A DNA stretch of 64,000 nt, from NCBI RefSeq assembly GCF_050908995.1, contig NC_135132.1, positions 3,467,001-3,531,000 of the forward strand, in the 5' to 3' direction. The notes under the pieces were generated by a model. The model was not told the DNA's origin. It ran no database searches and saw only the letters and a program-made list of their open reading frames with translations. Made by a program: the position numbers and the translations under genes. This stretch comes from Andrena cerasifolii (lineage: Eukaryota; Arthropoda; Insecta; Hymenoptera; Andrenidae). This document shows, piece after piece, positions 60,384-64,000 of this stretch. The stretch's first letter is position 1; every line of letters starts with the position of its first letter.

Positions 60384-63300
60384 CTTTTGAGGAGAAAATG
60401 GAAGCTAAAAATGCCCAAACTTAAATCTTGCCCAAACATTTTCCCCCTTAATCAGTTGACGTGGTGCAGAAATTCTTCAGCACCTCAAAATCTATAAACT
60501 AAATACGTGTATATTTTTGCGCGGGAAAATTCTGACGCAGTACAGTGTCATCGATCATTTTTCAATACTTAGTTGCTTGCGAAGTACACTTTTTCCACTT
60601 TTTAATTTTCTACGTTATTTTAACAAAAAATTGACTTTTCATTAAAACCCGCGCGGAATATTCCGATAAAATTAATTCAAATATTTAACATAGTTAAAAT
60701 CACCGCGAACAGAAATTCATTAAACAATATTTGCGGGGCTTTATTGAAATTTTTTTTAATAAAACACACTGGAGCTTGCATAAAAAAAGACGAGGGATTG
60801 TTAGGGGCCGTATAACTCGTAAAACATAAAAATACTTCGTGAAATGCAGCTGAAACTGGAAACGCCACGAGTCTAGCAGCGAAGTAAATAAAAAGCGCAA
60901 CGAAAGGGGAGCTATGGAAATGCATTTGAAACTGGAGAAGAGAGGAACGAGGAGAGAAAAATGCTTCCATTAAGTAAATACAATATTGCACCACTGAGGA
61001 CTATTTAATCCCTTGGACACGCGGATATAAACGCCGACTATTTCTGCCATTCGCAATCCATTGTGGCTTACCACGAAAAAGGAAAAAGAAATTGGCCAAG
61101 TAAGATATTACAAAAGTACGACGATACGCGTCGCATAAAGAAATATTTTTCTGCGACGTTTTCCTTATCAAAAAAATGGAAAATAATTAGTAAAAAAATT
61201 TCAAAATTACTAGGTCACTTGTGCTTGTGATGGGGTTACCGTACGCGATGCTTAAAGGGGGCTTAAAATACTTTTTCTTCGTCACTTTTTGTGTAGAATT
61301 CTTCAGTACAAAATAATTTTTTTTCACATCAATGTCAGGTGATTTTGTGTTTTTTTTTTAAATGGTATACTACTTTTTTATTTTTGTATTGTAAATGGAC
61401 AAAGGGTGGCATATTTGGTGGATTTTTAAAAGGGAAAGAATGAGCAAAAATATAATAAATTTATGAATCTTTCTCTGTTTCATAATCGAAACGCGAATAT
61501 TTAGTTAGTTGCGTTTAAAAAGCAAGGGTGGAAATTTCGAAACTTGAATTATTTCAAGGTAACTTTAAGCGAGTTACCTTGTTGGTGATTTATTGCTTTT
61601 TTATGCTTACATGGTACTAAAAGGAATACAGTGAAGTGACCTTGAGGCGATCTCGAAAAGGTTGAGGAGAAGTTTTCCCTTGCGCTGGGAGATTATGTAT
61701 AAAAAAAGATGGGGAAAGAAAAGTTCCGTGCATTCCCTCGTATCTTCTACCGTTTAACAACGATATTATGCACCTCTTCTCAGGAGATGCGCTTAAATTT
61801 CAAACGCCGCAATTTTTCCAAAACCCACACCCCCAGAGTTTCCTACTTACCAAACTGCATCTTATTAAATAAATTAATCTTGCGATGTGACTGAAATTAC
61901 AGCAATTATTTCTTGAAGAAAACAACAAAAATAGGAACCAGCAATTTGTTCCCAAAAATTAATATCTAAAAAGTCCCAAAAGTTGTTTTCAAATATTTCC
62001 GAATTTTATTTTCGAACACAATATAAGTGGTATTACGTGAAATTAATTAAATTACTTTTTTAATGTACGCTAACAAAAAGTGTAGGGCGAAAATAACAAA
62101 GAATCTACGAACACCCTGGGGTATTACGAATTAATCCATTATTCAAAATCCCTCGCGTTTGTTATGCATCCATCATCGATTCGCCGCGCCTGAAATCATT
62201 TATCTACCCCCTCCGGGCCGTTAGTTAATTGCGTATAATCGCAGAACAAGCAAAGCGATTTATGCAAAACCGCTATCGCAGTCAAACAGCAAAGGTACGA
62301 GATAAAGTGGCGGCGGAGAGGGGGGGGGGAGGGGAAATACATATGAAAAACAGAAAACGCAAACTGCCCTCGGAAAGAACCGAGGCGCCACCTGGCTATT
62401 GACAAGCGACAGTAATTAGTTTCTTGTTTTAATTCGTCGCGTCGTGGGACAATCACGGCGTCGGTAATGTTTCCAATTATCTTCTTCCTATCGATCGGTA
62501 AGGACGAGTCAAAATGGCGGTGGGAGGGGGTGTTTATCGAGCGGAGGGGGTCTCAAAAAAAAACGGCAATCCTGAGTTTCTCGAAACGTGTAATTGCGGC
62601 GCAACGCAGCATCCTTATCCTAATTTCTGCTGGAACTGATTCCTGGGGCGGGGAATTTGAAATTGCGGAAAGCACGGGTTAGCCCCGCTGAGTAAGAAGT
62701 ACACGCGAGCCGACTGTGCGGAATGTGTTCGACGTGCGAAACAGAATAAAAAGGCGCTCACCGGTCTATAGCCTCAACTGGAACGAGAAGCACCAACCCT
62801 CGTCACGGGCGCCGCACCACTACTGACATCGTAGCTTGAGCATGCCTCGACCAAAGCCATAGGTCGACGCGCGTGCGCACTGGCGCCGCTCACCTGGGAA
62901 CAGGTTCGTAAAGCGCCATCTGCTGGAGGCTCGACGGAACGAAACTTACACCTTACACCGCAGGGCGTTATGAGTGTCCTTGTTCCAATGGAAGCGGCGC
63001 AAAATAAGTTACAGGGGACCTTTCGTTGGCTGAATTAAGCAGTGAACACTGTGTTCGGATAGTGAATTATTTTGGATAATCAGGGGAAAACATTTCTGCA
63101 GACGTGATTGTTTTTTATTATGCTGTAGTAGACTTATGAATTAGAAATCAGAAATTTAATTACTTCGTTCTCACGCTTCTTTTTCATTCTTTGGGGCTAT
63201 CGAGTTATATATTTTTCTTGAAGCATTTTTGTGATAGTGAAGTTTTTTTAGATTTAAGATTACCCTGAGCGACGTCTTAAGGACGTCCATCTTAGATATT

Positions 63301-63818
63301 CAAGACGTCTTACCTAAGGATGTGTCGGACCTATCTTCAAAATGATACCAAGTTCATGGAAATTTGTGAGATTGTTCTTTTTAATCTTCCTGATGTGCTC
63401 AAGAAATTTTAAACGATTTCGCTAAACGGTTGCTGAGTTATAACGATTTTAATTTTTAGTGGAAAGGGACGATCGTGCTAGATAAAACAGCTGAAAAAAT
63501 GTTGGAGAAATGGTGCTAATGTTTTCAATTTTTTTGTACATGTAGTATATGGATAGATGAAAATGTCTGTCGAGTTTCGAGTGGTTTCACTACACCGTTT
63601 TAAAGAAATGAATTATAACTCGAGGAAATTGTGAATTCAGGGCATTTTCACTGCCAACAGTTTAGCAAATAATGCTTGAAAAAGCATTTGTAAAGTGAAA
63701 AATTCCTTTCTGGGAGTACAAATAAGACCCCAACTGTCGTTCGAGTTCATTACATCTACATTTACTATGCATAAGACGTGATATTCAAGTATTTCAAATT
63801 TCATTTACTTTTCTCTGA
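60384..63818. other. No gene recognised; some GC-richer stretches
   Basis: Bases 60660-61090, 62100-62480 and 62700-63010 are less AT-rich and free of evident transposon ends. The frames at 60677-60994, 62196-62456 and 62467-62682 are not recognisable. GACGTC-rich sequence occurs at 63268-63320. Confidence 0.4.
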
Positions 63819-63820
63819 TA

Positions 63821-63918
63821 CCCAGATAGCACACGTTGTCTATAAGCCGTCTTTAAGACGACTTTCAGACTTTCAAGACGTCTTAAAGACGGCTTATAGA
63901 CGACGTGTGCTATCTGGG
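63821..63918. mobile_element. Near-perfect palindromic MITE, 98 bp, TA flanks
   Basis: CCCAGATAGCACACG and GTCTATAAGCCGTCTTTAAG on the left are inverse to CTTAAAGACGGCTTATAGAC and CGTGTGCTATCTGGG on the right. TA stands on both sides. Similar AGACGTC-rich pieces occur at 63268-63320 and 63945-64000. Confidence 0.85.
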
Positions 63919-64000
63919 TATTGTACGTCCAATACATCATTAAAGACGTCTCAAAGACGTCCAGATTCACAAATGAGTAAGGCGTCTCAAAGACGCCCAG

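Overview
The window looks like AT-rich nuclear DNA of an insect. The evidence is a 5S rRNA-type sequence of insect form, short spliced exons with GT-AG introns, and many small DNA transposons. Hymenoptera is plausible, but I cannot prove it from the sequence. There is no sign of bacterial, plasmid or viral organisation.

Positions 1-19660 (minus strand) carry most of a NACHT and WD-repeat gene of the NWD1/NWD2 (QUI-1) type. I could chain twelve exons whose splice phases all agree, coding for about 1130 residues. The order is: end of a DUF4062-like N-terminal region, linker, P-loop NACHT NTPase (Walker A and Walker B visible), helical region, then a WD40 propeller that runs off the left edge. 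The 5' exon(s) were not found, and the 3' end lies beyond position 1. One intron appears to use a GC donor. Two other donors sit at the edges of copies of one MITE family. A 5S rRNA-like sequence and an unrecognised plus-strand ORF lie inside the largest 5' intron.

The introns and the whole right part (about 20-64 kb) are crowded with non-autonomous elements. Many have recognisable target-site duplications (TSDs): hAT-type (8 bp), PIF/Harbinger-type (TAA), pogo/Tc1-type (TA), Mutator-like (10 bp), two solo LTRs (4 bp), and one poly(A) retrocopy (12 bp). Several are nested two or three deep, and three carry internal tandem amplification. The clearest stacks are at 11906-12955, 50994-53565 and 41092-42344.

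I recognise no second conserved protein gene between about 20 and 64 kb. Between the elements there are GC-richer single-copy-looking stretches (about 30560-31100, 37990-38500, 39780-40160, 62100-62480) that could be regulatory. Two of these share an identical 17-bp motif. I did not find an obvious new multi-gene system. The most interesting material is the gene/transposon interface and the nested, internally amplified elements.
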